64,000 nucleotides of DNA. Source: Ligustrum vulgare. Its lineage: Eukaryota > Streptophyta > Magnoliopsida > Lamiales > Oleaceae. Below, piece after piece: positions 34,667-45,908 of this stretch. The stretch lies in NCBI GenBank assembly GCA_963555705.1, contig OY743180.1:40518129-40582128 (forward strand), in the 5' to 3' direction. The position numbers and the translations under genes were made by a program. Below the pieces are notes generated by a model. It had not been told where the DNA came from, searched no databases, and was given only the letters and a program-made list of their open reading frames with translations. Positions within the stretch are counted from its first letter, which is position 1; each line of letters opens with the position of its first letter.

Positions 34667-35118
34667 TTCAACCTACAAATTTTTCTGATATTCGTTGTGA
34701 TATTTCCGAACTTAAGGGTGATAATTATAAAGTATGGAAGGAGAGAATTCTTCTTCAATTGGGGTGGATGGACATTGATTATACTATTTGGAAAGACAAA
34801 CCATCTCCTATCACTGAGACCAGTACTCCAGATGAAGTTGATCTATATGAAAAATGGGAGCGATCCAATCGCCTCTCAATTATGTTCATAAAGACCAAAA
34901 TCTCTACCGGTATCCGTGGTTCGGTCAATCAGCATGATAAGGTCCTTGATTTGCTAAAGGCCATAGATGATCAATTCGTCACTTCAGACAAGGCATTAGC
35001 AAGCACCCTAACCATGAAGTTCTCATCTATGAAGTTCATCAATTTGAGAGGTGTGCACGAGCACATCATGCAGATGAGGGACTTTGCAGCTCAATTGAAG
35101 AACTCGAGGTTGAGATGT
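34667..35118 (+). pseudogene. Copia gag, 5' part
   Basis: The frame reads VVQPTNFSDIRCDISELKGD then NYKVWKERILLQLGW and MKFSSMKFINLRGVHEHIMQ, typical of Copia (UBN2-type) gag. It ends in a frameshift at 35115-35121; the next frame continues (HYILNIHPPQYGPFKISYN) to a Lys/Gly-rich stretch. Upstream, an ATG at 34581 followed by a GT...AG segment (34594-34663) could be a leader intron joining in frame to this start. That is speculative. Confidence 0.8.
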
Positions 35119-36266
35119 TAGGTTTCTTTCTGGTGCACTATATTTTGAACATTCATCCACCACAATATGGGCCCTTCAAAATCTCATACAATGCACATAA
35201 GGACAAATGGTCAATTGATGAACTTACGACCATGTGTGTTCAAGAGGAAGAGAGACTAGTTATGGAAGTGGGAGAAAGTTCAATGATGGTGACGCAAGGG
35301 AAGGGAAGGGAAGGAAAGGACAAGGCTCAAGCAGATCAGAAAGGGAAAGGTAAAATACCTCCTCATGTTTATATTAAGAAGGAATCCAAGTGTTTTTTTG
35401 AAGGGACACATGAAGAAGGATTACGCCAAATTTAAGAAATGGCTTAAGACAAAAGGTAATCCAATCTCGTTCATCTGTTATGATTCTAATATAGTCAATG
35501 TTGGTATAAATACATGGTGGATTGATTCTAGATCAACAACCCATGTTTTGAATTCCTTACAGGGATTGGAAAATCTAAGGAAGCCAATGGGAAGTGAGCA
35601 GAATATCTTTTCAGGAAACAAGATGGGCTCACATGTGGAGGCTATCAGAACGTGTTACTTAACTTTAAGTAGTGGCTTTGTTTTCGAATTAGAAAAGACT
35701 TTTTATGTTCTAATTTTTTCTAGAAATTCGATTTCAGTTTCCAGACTCATGCTTTTTGGTTATTCTTTCTGTTTTTTAGAAACGTCTTTCAATTTATTAT
35801 ATAAATTTGATGCATCGGAAATGGTGTTTTGTCTGATGGTCTTTACTGCATTAATTTACAAAATAACGCCACTTATAGTTCAATACATGTTCACACTACA
35901 CCAAAAAGGTGTATTATTATCGAGTTCTCCTCTATGTTATGGCACCGGAGATTGGGACATATCTCCATAAAGAGAATAAAAAATTAGTGAATGATGAGTT
36001 ACTTAGTACACTTGGATTTCATCGATTTTGAGACTTGTGTGAATTGCATTAAGGGAAAGCAAACTAACAAGTCAAAGAAAGGTGCCAATAGGAGTTTTGA
36101 CATATTAGAGATCATACATACTGATATATGTAGTCCAGATATGGACTCACGTGGTCAGAAATACTTTATCTCATTTATAGATGATTATTCACGATATGTG
36201 TATCTCTACTTGCTTCATAACAAGAACGTGGCATTGAAGCCTTTAAAATATTTAAGGCTGAAGTAG
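35115..36266 (+). pseudogene. Copia gag 3' part, protease and integrase N-part
   Basis: The protease motif is WWIDSRSTTHVLN (catalytic region WIDS-x-x-TTHV, with Arg where Gly is usual). Later come the integrase zinc-region and core start (CVNCIKGKQTNKSKK, IHTDICSPDMDSRGQKYFIS, FIDDYSRY). Several frame changes occur, notably near 35365 and 35970-35990. Confidence 0.8.
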
Positions 36267-36864
36267 AGAAACAATGTGGAAAGCAAATTAAGATCGTGAG
36301 ATCAGATAGAGATGGAGAGTATTATGGTAGATACACATAGGATGGACAAGCACTTGGTCCGTTTGCAAAGTTTTACAAGAGCATGAGATAGTTGCCCAAT
36401 ACACTGTACCTGGTTTGCCAGACCAAAATGGTGTAGCAGAAAGAAGAAATTGAACATTATTGGACATGGTGAGGAGTATGTTTAGCAGCTCAAACCTTCC
36501 TAAAATCTTGTGGACTGAAGCACTTAAGACGGTAGTATATATATTAAATCAAGTTCCAACACAGACTGTTTCAAAAACGCCATTTGAATTATGGAAATGT
36601 CGGAAACCGAGTTTTCGACATATGCGTGTTTGGGGATGCCCGTCTGAAGTAAGAATTTATAACCCACAAGAAAAGAAGCTGGACCCAAGGACCATTAGTG
36701 GGCATTTCATTGGATATGCAGAAAGGTCTAAAGGGTACAGGTTTTATTGTCCATCTTACAGCACTAGGATTGTGGAATCGAGAAATGCAAAGTTTCTTGA
36801 GAATGACTTGATCAGTGGGAGTGATCAAATTAGGAACATAGTTTCTGGGAATGATCATTCATAA
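36267..36864 (+). pseudogene. Copia integrase C-part
   Basis: After frame breaks near 36266 and 36340-36460, the coding continues with MVRSMFSSSNLPKILWTEAL, TPFELWKCRKPSFRHMRVWG and SGHFIGYAERSKGYRFYCP, characteristic of the Copia integrase C-terminus (GKGY-type region). Confidence 0.8.
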
Positions 36865-37139
36865 TCTCAACCTTCCAGCTCAGGTGACAGACTGATTATA
36901 GTTTATAGCACCCATTAAGTACAAATTGGTGTTGAACAACCAATCCTTGAAGTTCCACATGCTGATGACAACATTTCGGTAGATCGGGTACTTCAAGAAT
37001 TACCAGAAGTTCTTGGACAACCAGTTGAACCACATATTTCTCAGGAAGATGATGGTACAACATTAAAGAGATCTACTAGAGAAAAGATATCAGCAATTCC
37101 TAGTGACTATGTTGTATATCTACAAGAATTTGACTAAAA

Positions 37140-38733
37140 TATTGGAGCCGAAAATGATCCTAAATCTTTTTCGCAAGCCGTAAGTTACAAAGAATCAAAC
37201 TTATGGTATGATTCCATGGAGGAAGAGATGAATTACATGAAGAGTAACAGAGTATGGGAACTTGTTAAGTTGCCTAATAGTGCAAAAGCCATTGGATGTA
37301 GATGGGTCTTTAAGACAAAGGACGACTCATTGGGCAACATTTAGAGATACAAGGTAAGACTTGTTTCTAAAGGATTCACTCAAAAGAAAGGAATCGATTA
37401 CGCGAAAACCTTTTCTCCAGCATCTAAGAAGGAATCCTTACGTATCATTCTAGCATTAGTAGCCCAATTTGATTTGGAATTGCAACAAATGGATGTGAAA
37501 ACAGCATTTCTCATTGGAGATCTCGAGGAGGAAGTTTATATGAAACAATCTGAAGGATTCCCCTCTAGTGATGGTAAGCACTTGGTATGCAAGCTCAAGA
37601 AATCTATATATGGTTTAAAACAAGCGTCCCATCAGTGGTATTTTAAATTCCATAATGTAATTTCTGAATTTGGGTTTGTAGAAAACATTATGGATCAATA
37701 TATGTTCCAGAAGGTCAGTGGGAGTAAGATTTGTTTTCTTGTTTCATATGTGGATGATATTCTGCTTGCAACCAATGATAAATGATAAGGGTTTGCTGCA
37801 TGAGGTGAAATAATTTCTCTCTAAAAATTTTGACATGAAGGATATTGATGAGGCATCTTATGTCATTGGCATTAAGATCTATAGAGATAGACTTCAAGGC
37901 ATCTTGAGTTTGTCTCAAGAAACTTATATTCATAAAGTTCTAGAGATTTTGGATGAAGGATTGTTCACCAAGTGTAGCTCCCATTGTGAAGGGTGATAGG
38001 TTCAATTTGAACCAATGCTCAAAAAATGATTTGAAAAGGGAACAGATGAAAAACATTCCATATGCTTCTACTATCAGAAGCCTAATGTATGCTCAGTTCT
38101 GCACAAGACCTAACATTGCATTTGCTGTGGGAATGTTAGGATGATATCAGAGTAATCCAGGCATAGACCACTGGAGAGCTACAAAGAAAGTGATAAGGTA
38201 CCTTCAAGGAACCAAAAACTAAATGCTTATGTATAGACGAACGGATAATCTGGAAGTAATTGGCTATTCAGATTCGGACTTTGCTGGCTGTGTTGATTCA
38301 CGCAAATCAACATTTGGGTACATATTTTTAATGGTTAGCTGAGTTGTATCTTAAAGGAGTGCTGAGCAGACTTTGACTGCTACTTCCACTATGGAAGCTG
38401 AGTTCGTTTCCTATTTTGAAGCTACTTTCACATGGTGTATCGCTAAAGAGTTTCATATCTGGGCTTAGAATTATGGATTCTATTTCTAGGCCAATGAGAA
38501 TATATTACGACAATTCAGCTGCTTTCTTTATGGATAAGAACAATAAAAGTGGTATTCGAAGTAAACATATCGACATCAAGTATTTAGCCATAAGAGAATG
38601 TGTTAAGGAAAAGAAATTAGTCGTTGAGCACATTAGTACTGAATTAATGGTCGTCGATCCTTTAACTAAGGGCATGCCACTATCGAAATTTAAGGATCAT
38701 GCAGTGAGAATGGGACTTGGTTCCATTATATGA
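37140..38733 (+). pseudogene. Copia reverse transcriptase and RNase H
   Basis: RT reads WYDSMEEEMNYMKSNRVWEL, CRWVFKTK, then a stop, and QQMDVKTAFLIGDLEEEVYM, KKSIYGLKQASHQW and the catalytic SYVDDILLATNDK at about 37745-37785. RNase H remnants are SDSDFAGCVDSRKST (about 38272), YYDNSAAF, KHIDIKYLAIRE and STELMVVDPLTKGMP, ending at 38733. Stops and shifts are frequent. Confidence 0.88.
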
Positions 38734-39035
38734 TTTTTCATTGTATTGACAATGTTATTTTGAATGAAACTTTTATCTTTGTGATGTTTTCTCATGTTGA
38801 CGTGCACCTTAATTTATTTGAGAAAATTCATATGTATAGGACCAAGAACAAACGTAGGGTTTATTCATTAAGAGTGGTTGCCACACAGAATAATACTTGA
38901 GAAACTAAATGCATTATAATACATAGAAAGTAATACTCATTATTAGAGGACATATCGTCATAATTTATGTATTTATTTCTTAAGAAGTATATAAGATGAG
39001 ATTAAGATTAAAGACATTAGGTTCAACGTGTGGAC

Positions 39036-39047
39036 CAAGTGGGAGAA
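39036..39047 (+). other. Polypurine tract of Copia element
   Basis: AAGTGGGAGAA lies directly before the 3' LTR. Confidence 0.8.
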
Positions 39048-39435
39048 TGTTGGATTTTTAACCGCTCCATTTAACGTTGGAGTTTTAATTGCTCCATTTA
39101 AATCTCAAATGTGGTACAACGTAGTCTTCATTAAATCTTCCGCTGCGGTTGTAACCGTCCCATGCTTCCCTGATTTCGTGGCAAATAATCAACCATGTAA
39201 CCATTTTTGAGTTTGATGGAAACTCAGCTATAAATACCCATTTTGGTCCCTAGGCACTCAACATCTTTAGATATACACCATCATATAGAGAGAGTTTGGA
39301 GCCTGGAAGCACCAAAAACCGAGAAGAGGAAGAAGCACCAGAAGTTCAGTGCATCAATGGCCGGAGGTTTTTTCTCGATTCTTGTATATTCGATCCCTTT
39401 AGTTGTTTATAATATATTCTTGGATCTGAATAACA
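39048..39435 (+). repeat. 3' LTR of Copia element
   Basis: It starts TGTTGGATTTTTAACCGC and ends CTGAATAACA, with TGTT/AACA termini. Its first about 54 bp hold two tandem copies of a unit (GTTGGATTTTTAACCGCTCC and GTTGGAGTTTTAATTGCTCC). Confidence 0.9.
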
Positions 39436-39440
39436 CGATG
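39436..39440. repeat. Target-site duplication of Copia element, right (CGATG)
   Basis: Matches 30233-30237. Confidence 0.85.
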
Positions 39441-39862
39441 GACTCTCATTTTTTGCGGTGGAAACATTTTTTGCACAGGAACATCAACAGGATCCTGTTC
39501 ATCCATATTCACTAATATTTTCTGCATCTTATTTGGTTCTTCATTCCCGACTATGAACTGAAGCACCTGAACAATAATCCATCCTTGCACCATGAAGAAT
39601 GCATTGTTATCGACTTATTAGCATTGTTATTGTTCTTCAAAAGCTCTTGTTTCTCATCTTTAGGTTGCCATTGTTTTGGGGAAATGAATTTTAAACTATT
39701 AAGGAGCCAGACACTTTTAAATAAAAGGAAAGTGGCATTCAAGTAGGAAAAGTGACAAAGTGTCACCTTTTAATTAAAATAAAAAGAGACAAAAAGTAAT
39801 GTTTTTTCACAACCTCCCCACCCATCCACCCACCCACCAAAAAAAAGTGGCATTATGTGACT
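39441..39862. other. Unassigned flank
   Basis: No gene is recognised. 39740-39860 has AAGTGACAAAGTGTCACTTT-like inverted phrases that continue after the Mutator element at 45909, showing a split pre-insertion site. Confidence 0.4.
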
Positions 39863-41579
39863 TTTTTATTAGGGGAATACCTGCATTTGACCTTCCCCAC
39901 AATAATACTTTGGCAAATAGGCTTTGACCAAAAATATACATTTAAAATTAAATAAAATAAAAAAGTAATAGCTAAATGACTTAAATGTCCTCATATCATT
40001 AACAACATATTTTCTCTTGTCATTCTCATCTTCAAGATATTCATGTTCATTCTTTCTCTTTCTTCTTCAACGACTTTTCAACTTTATTTTCTCTATTACT
40101 CTTCCTCTATATCTTTTTAGAATGATAAATCTTTGGAAATGAAAATCTTGCAACATTAGAATCATTATGCACAAGAACCCAAAATCTCACATTCAATGGC
40201 GATTTTTCCCACTTCATATTAACAAGGTAATTTATAAATTCTAATTTTTGGACAATATTGATTGTTGGGCAAAAATTTCTTCATTTTTTGATGTAGATGA
40301 AGATGAACTATGTATAGTTTGAATGTTGAAATTTAGGTTAGAGTATAGATAATTTATTTAAAATTCATATATACATGTAAAGTGTGATGAAATGAGTAAT
40401 GCTCTTATGGTGTTTGATGAAATGACTCAAAGGGATGAGTTTGCTGAAAATAATTATGTTACTGGACACATAACGGCACCATGTCATTCTAGTTATACCA
40501 TAACGTCATTTTTTCCGTTATGAGTCTAAGTGCTTTCAATTGCATTCTCGATCGGTTGCACGCACTTAGAATGTTAGAAACACAATATTTAGCCTTTTTG
40601 AGACTTGAAATATTCAAAAAAATATATATAAAATTTTGTAAGTCATGCATGCCATTATATATTATTTGTATGTTATTATAGTTAAATTATTGGTGGGTGT
40701 TTTTATTATGATTTAAAATGTAATGTATCAAATATGGAGTGTCCAACAAAACTGCATAATTTCATAATAGTAATTAAACAAGTTTTATGTTCTTAACCAT
40801 AAAGAGATTTTATGTTTATGTTTGAAAACATGCTTTATGGGCTTTCCTGTAAATGAATTTTTGTGGACATTTTATATGGACGGGTCTTGTGGGCATTTTT
40901 TTTTATCGAAATAGCACGTAAGTTCTTGTAGTCGTCTCATAACGCCACGTTGTTATGAGTCAAAAGCATTCAAAATGGTTCTAAAATGTCACATTAACTA
41001 TTTAGCATTAATTAAATTTAAATAAGACATAATGTAAGTCGTTATAGTTATACCATAACCTCACCTATAATAATTGGGAACATTTTTTGTATTCTTGCTT
41101 GTGGACGCGTTTTATGTTTATATACTAACAAATATTTTATTATCATTGTTAATACCTCTCAATTGCTTAGCAGTTTCGAATGTGGACTTGCATATTGTTC
41201 AACCTAAGCATACGCTAATATGGAGATCAAAAGTGGCGGCTAAGACTTTTAGAGGAGAATTTGACTGAATTTCATTTGATTATTATGTATTATTGGAATT
41301 TGACATGTAAAGTTGTTGTCTACACACTATTATTCGGTAGGTAATGTGAATGGTTAATGTTTTAATTTTATGATTTATTGTTGTTTAGGTTTTTTTTTAA
41401 GTTAAGGTGTTTACTATAAAATCATACATGTCGTTATAACTTTACTTTTATTAGATTTTGAGATATGAAGTTGATTAATGTGAATGGTTAAAGCGTTTAG
41501 TTTTAAACAAAATATTTTTGTTCAGCAGGTAATGTGTTCAGTTTATAAATTTGGTATTGTATAGGTTTCTTCCTCAAGT

Positions 41580-43190
41580 ATATAGTTATACAAGATCGAG
41601 AAGCTTGCCGTTATGCCTATGAATGCTATCGGACATGTTCTAAGTTATGCAATTATGAAACTTATGAATTTTTTGATGTGGAGATGTGGTTTGGGCATGA
41701 AGGAATAGATGAATGCTTAAGTATAATCTATAAATGCATTCTTGCCGTTATAGTGATCCCAAAGTAGCAAGTTTACTGATATGCCTACGAATTGTAGCCG
41801 GACAAGTTCTAAGATACGAAATTTTATTTATCACTGAATTTTCATTTGATTCTTATGTATTGTATTTTAAAATGTAAAGTTTTGTGTATGCATTATTATT
41901 CAGTAGGAAATGTGAAAGGTTAATATGCTAAGTTTATGACTGGTTATTGTTTAGATTTTTGTTATTTTAATATGTTTACTATAACAACTATGTGTCGTTC
42001 GGAATAGATGAATGCTTAAGTGGATTGGATAACGACATATTTGCTGTTAAGGCAGACATGCTGTTATGCCTTTAAATGCAACCGGACAGGTTTAGGATTA
42101 TTTAATTACGATATTTACTTTTGGACATATGGATGTGGTTTTGGATGTCGGATTAGATGAATTCTCAAGTACAAATGATAACGGCATTCTTGCCATTCTA
42201 GCTATGTCGTAAAGGCATGCATGTCGTTATGTCTTTAAATGCAATCAGATGGATTTTAAGTTATGTAATTAAAATATTTACGTACTTTAGGACACATGGA
42301 TGTGGTTTTTAGATGTCGGATTAGAAGAATGCTTAAGTAGAAAGGATAGTGATACGCTCGTCGTTCTAGTTGTATCGTAAAGGAAGACATGTCGTTATGC
42401 CTTTGAATGCAACCAGACAGGTCTAGGACTATGTAATTACGATATTTACGTACTTTTGAACATATGGACATGGTTTTCAGATGTCAGATTGGATGAATTC
42501 TCAATTACAAAGGATAACGACATGCTTGCCAATCAAGTGATGCCGTAAAAGCAAAAGCAAGCATGTCGTTATGCCTTTAAATGCGGACGGATTTTAAGTT
42601 ATGTAATTAAAATATTTAATTACTTTTGGACATATGGATATAGTTTCCGGATGTCGGATTAGAAGACTGCTTAAGTAGAAAAGATAGTGGCACGCTTGCC
42701 GTTCTAGTTATGTCGTAAAGGCAGACATGTCGTTATGCCTTTAAATTCAACGGGACAGGTTTAGTGTTATGTAATTACGATATTTACGTACTTTTAGACA
42801 TATGAATGTGGTTTTTGGATGTCGGATTAGATGAATTCTCAAGTACAAAGGATAACAGCATGCTTGCTATTCTAGTTATGCTATAAAGGCAGGCATGCTG
42901 TTATGCCTTTAAATGCAACCGGACGGATTTTAAGTCATGTAATTACAATATTTACGTACTTTTGGACATATGGATGTGGTTTTCGGATGTCGTATTAGAA
43001 GAATGCTTAAGTAGAAAGGATAGCGGCATGCTTGCCGTTCTAGTTATGTCGTAAAGGCAGACATGCCATTATGTCTTTAAATGCAACCGGACGGATTTTA
43101 AGTTATGTAATTACGATATTTATGTATTTTTGGGCATATAGATGTGGTTTTCGGATGTCGGATTAGAAAAATGCTTGTATTGAACTTATA
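41580..43190. repeat. Tandem array, ~168-bp unit, dimeric higher-order pattern
   Basis: The phrase GTCGGATTAGA(A/T)GAAT recurs at about 42150, 42318, 42485, 42652, 42822, 42990 and 43155, spaced 165-170 bp. Two forms alternate: GATGAATTCTCAAGTACAAA and GAAGAATGCTTAAGTAGAAA. The repeating module is thus about 336 bp. Each unit includes an inverted AACGGCAT..TGCCGTT motif and TTACGATATTTACGTACTTT. More diverged units lie at 41580-42100. Confidence 0.88.
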
Positions 43191-43379
43191 ACTAGTCCGT
43201 CACGTCTAATCCATCATAAAAACAACATACATCCATTTAAGATATTTCAGTTATTTTATTATGAAATCAACAAAACTAAGCATCATTAAAGTCATTGTAA
43301 CAATTAAGACTCTAATTTTGTTTGTTTTCAAATATTAACATCTCCGGGGACTGAATAAAACATTAAATTAGTAAGGTAG

Positions 43380-44170
43380 GACCATAACGGCACGTACACC
43401 GCTTTATTGTTCCCATAATGGCATTTTTCCCATTATGGGTCTAAATTATTCGGAACGACATGAAAATGGATACACGGGCTTGTTAGAGTATATTATCAAA
43501 AATAAGACATTCAGTGCTGATGCAAATGAATATAAAGCCCGATTATGACCATAACGGCAAGTATGCCGCTTTAGTGCATCCGTAACGGCAATAGTGCTGT
43601 TATGAGTCTAAACTGTTCGGAACGACATAGAAATGGAAACACGGATTTGTTAGAGTGATTTTATAAAAAATAAGACGTTCAGTGCCGATACAAACGAATG
43701 ACAAACCCGATTATGACCATAGAGGCAAGTATGCCGTTTTAGTGTACCCATAACGGCATATGTACCGTTATGCTGACAGATTATAACAACACAAAGAAAA
43801 AATCTTTATTTACTTCCTGTTACACATTGAATCTACTACAACATAAAAACAACTCTAATCTCCCTGTAACATGTAGAGATGTGGTGTTCTGATGCAAATG
43901 AGTGACAAGTTTATAATTATGACCATAACAGCAGTATGCCGCTTTAGTGTACCCGTAACGGCGTTGGTGCCATTATTAGCCTACACTATTTGGAACTACA
44001 TGGAAATGGAAACACAGACTTATTAGAGTGATTTTATAAAAAAATAAGACATGCTCTACTGATACAAATGATTGCAAACCCGTTTATAACTATAACGACA
44101 AGTTCTCCGTTTTAGTGATTGCATAACGGCACAGATGTTGTTATGCTGACAGATTATAACAACAACATAA
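43380..44170. repeat. Second tandem array, ~168-bp unit
   Basis: GACCATAACGGCA..GCCGCTTTAG-type units start at 43380, 43547, 43715, 43921 and about 44088 (spacings 167, 168, 206, 167). The sequence differs from the first array, but the period is the same. Confidence 0.8.
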
Positions 44171-44400
44171 AGAAAAGATCTGTTAACTCTCTGTTACAAT
44201 ATTTATCTACTACAACATGCATAACAGTAAAATTCACCACCTTCAAAATATTAAATAAACACTCATCAATCAAAAATACTAGCAATAGAAATAATAACAA
44301 TTCATAGTTTAAACAATTCTAAAATGTATTAAAAATCTGAAATGCAAATTACAGATTTTGTCCAAAGAATGTTCAATTACTACATAAAGTGCATCCAGTT

Positions 44401-44667
44401 CTATGTAGCCGACGAAGGATTTGTACAAGTACTCCGGTTATGGCCAGTCTTGAAACACCTACTACATTTACAAGGCATGCGTACCTCTCCAATTGATTTT
44501 TTTGTTTGTTTCGGTGGGCATCCAGCAGGTTTTCTTGTTAATGGACGCAAGTTGATTCTTGATCTAACTTCATCGGGAATTTCCCACTCATTTCGAACTT
44601 GAACGTTAGACATGCCAGGGACAATAGTTGTCATCTCTATATTATATAACCTAAAATCAACCTCCAA
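44401..44667 (-). pseudogene. MULE transposase-like C-terminal zinc-knuckle fragment
   Basis: The 88-residue reading contains VRNEWEIPDEVRSRINLRPL, then KPAGCPPKQTKKSIGE and the knuckle CSRCFKTGHNRSTC. This order (Trp/Pro segment, A-G-x-P-K-K-like segment, C-x2-C-x4-H-x4-C) is typical of the end of plant MuDR-type transposases. Upstream the frame is interrupted (stop near 44712), so only a remnant remains. Confidence 0.65.
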
Positions 44668-45057
44668 AACTTCTCGTACTTTAACAAACAGCTTCGCATA
44701 GGTAGTGGTTTATGAAACAAGAACAGAAGTCACATTTGCTCGACCATTGTCTATATCCCTCCATGTCCACCCACCGTATTCTTTCTCCACAAAATCAACA
44801 AAATAACAAACTGATATTCACACCTTGCCTAACACATCCATGACTACAATTCAAAATAAAATAAATAGATTTCAGTTGATTATATCACAAAGTGCTATAT
44901 TATACAAGTCAAAATGCATAACAAAAAACTTTTCAATCAATACATGATGAGTGCTAACAACAATATTTGTATTAATTTAAATTCATAAGCAAATGGAAAT
45001 ATTAGCAATAATGTAGTAATCCCCCAAAGTTATTTGCAGGCTGACAGTGGAAAACTA

Positions 45058-45435
45058 AGATAACGGCATGTGTGCCGTTATGTATCACAGATAACAGCAT
45101 ATGTGACGTTATAATAAATTCTTAAGAAAATGTATAAATTCTTAAACAAATGTTTATATGAGCAGCAATATTGTAAACCCCAAAATTTATATACCAGCTG
45201 ACAATACAAAAATTAGATAACGGCATAGAGATGCCGTTATTCATCACAAATAACAGCGTATGTGACGTTATGACAAATTCTTAAGCTAATATATAAATTC
45301 TTAAGTAAGTACATACATGAGCAACAATGTCTTGAACCTCCAAAATTATATACATGCTGACAATTGAAAAATAAGATAACGGCATGGATGTCGTTATGCA
45401 TTACAGATAACGGCATATATAACGTTATGAAAAAT
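45058..45435. repeat. Third tandem array, ~158-bp unit
   Basis: Units with TAACGGCAT..ATGCCGTTAT start at 45061, 45218 and 45376. Each is followed by GTGACGTTAT and AAATTCTTAAG. Confidence 0.8.
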
Positions 45436-45908
45436 TCTTCAACAAATGTATGAACCAGTAAAATTACAACACACCAAAACAAAAAATCAGCAAAAAAATT
45501 GCAATAATTGATTTTTACTTTTTTCTTCTTCAATTACAAATCATGAATGTGAATAGTTTTGCAAGTTTTCAAATATTCAAATCATCAATTTGTCAAAATG
45601 GAGGACAAACAAGAATTTTTGTTGGGTTTTATGTGGAAAAAGAACAATGAAAGAGAGGGAGATGTCGAGGCATAGCTGCTTGTACTAAAATAAGAGAATG
45701 AAGAAGGGCTGGTATTCATTGAAAAATTAGGGCATGTTTGGTTGGTGTTGAAGGTCATATAGTTAAAAGAATAGTTTGGACATTGTATAATATATTTTAT
45801 CTTTTATTTAATGGTGAGGATTATTTAACAAAACATTGTAGAAGTAAACTTATTTTACTAAAGTTATGCTTTGACAAGGTCTTTTAACCCCAAATCCCCT
45901 TTTTATTA

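Larger units (their letters stand above)
30238..39435 (+). mobile_element. Degenerate Ty1/copia retrotransposon with nested Helitron
   Basis: TSD CGATG, two LTRs of about 370-390 bp, PBS and polypurine tract frame a 9.2-kb element; about 2.8 kb of that is the Helitron in its leader. The order gag, protease, integrase, RT, RNase H (34.6-38.7 kb) is the Copia order. Many frameshifts and stops make it inactive. Confidence 0.92.
39872..45899. mobile_element. Mutator-like element (MULE) with internal tandem arrays
   Basis: A perfect 9-bp duplication TTTTTATTA flanks it (39863-39871 and 45900-45908). The ends are GGGGAATACC... and ...CAAATCCCC, and the terminal inverted repeats are recognisable but weak (both contain GACCTT and ACTTT blocks). 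The 6,028-bp body holds three tandem arrays of TAACGGCA/TGCCGTTA hairpin repeats and a transposase-like zinc-knuckle remnant. The 9-bp TSD and the remnant support a MULE. The weak inverted repeats and the T-rich TSD leave some doubt. Confidence 0.7.

Noticed and set aside
41580..45435. CRISPR-like or bacterial repeat array
   Set aside because: Units of about 158-170 bp without unique spacers, in plant nuclear DNA; this is a satellite-like tandem repeat inside a transposon.
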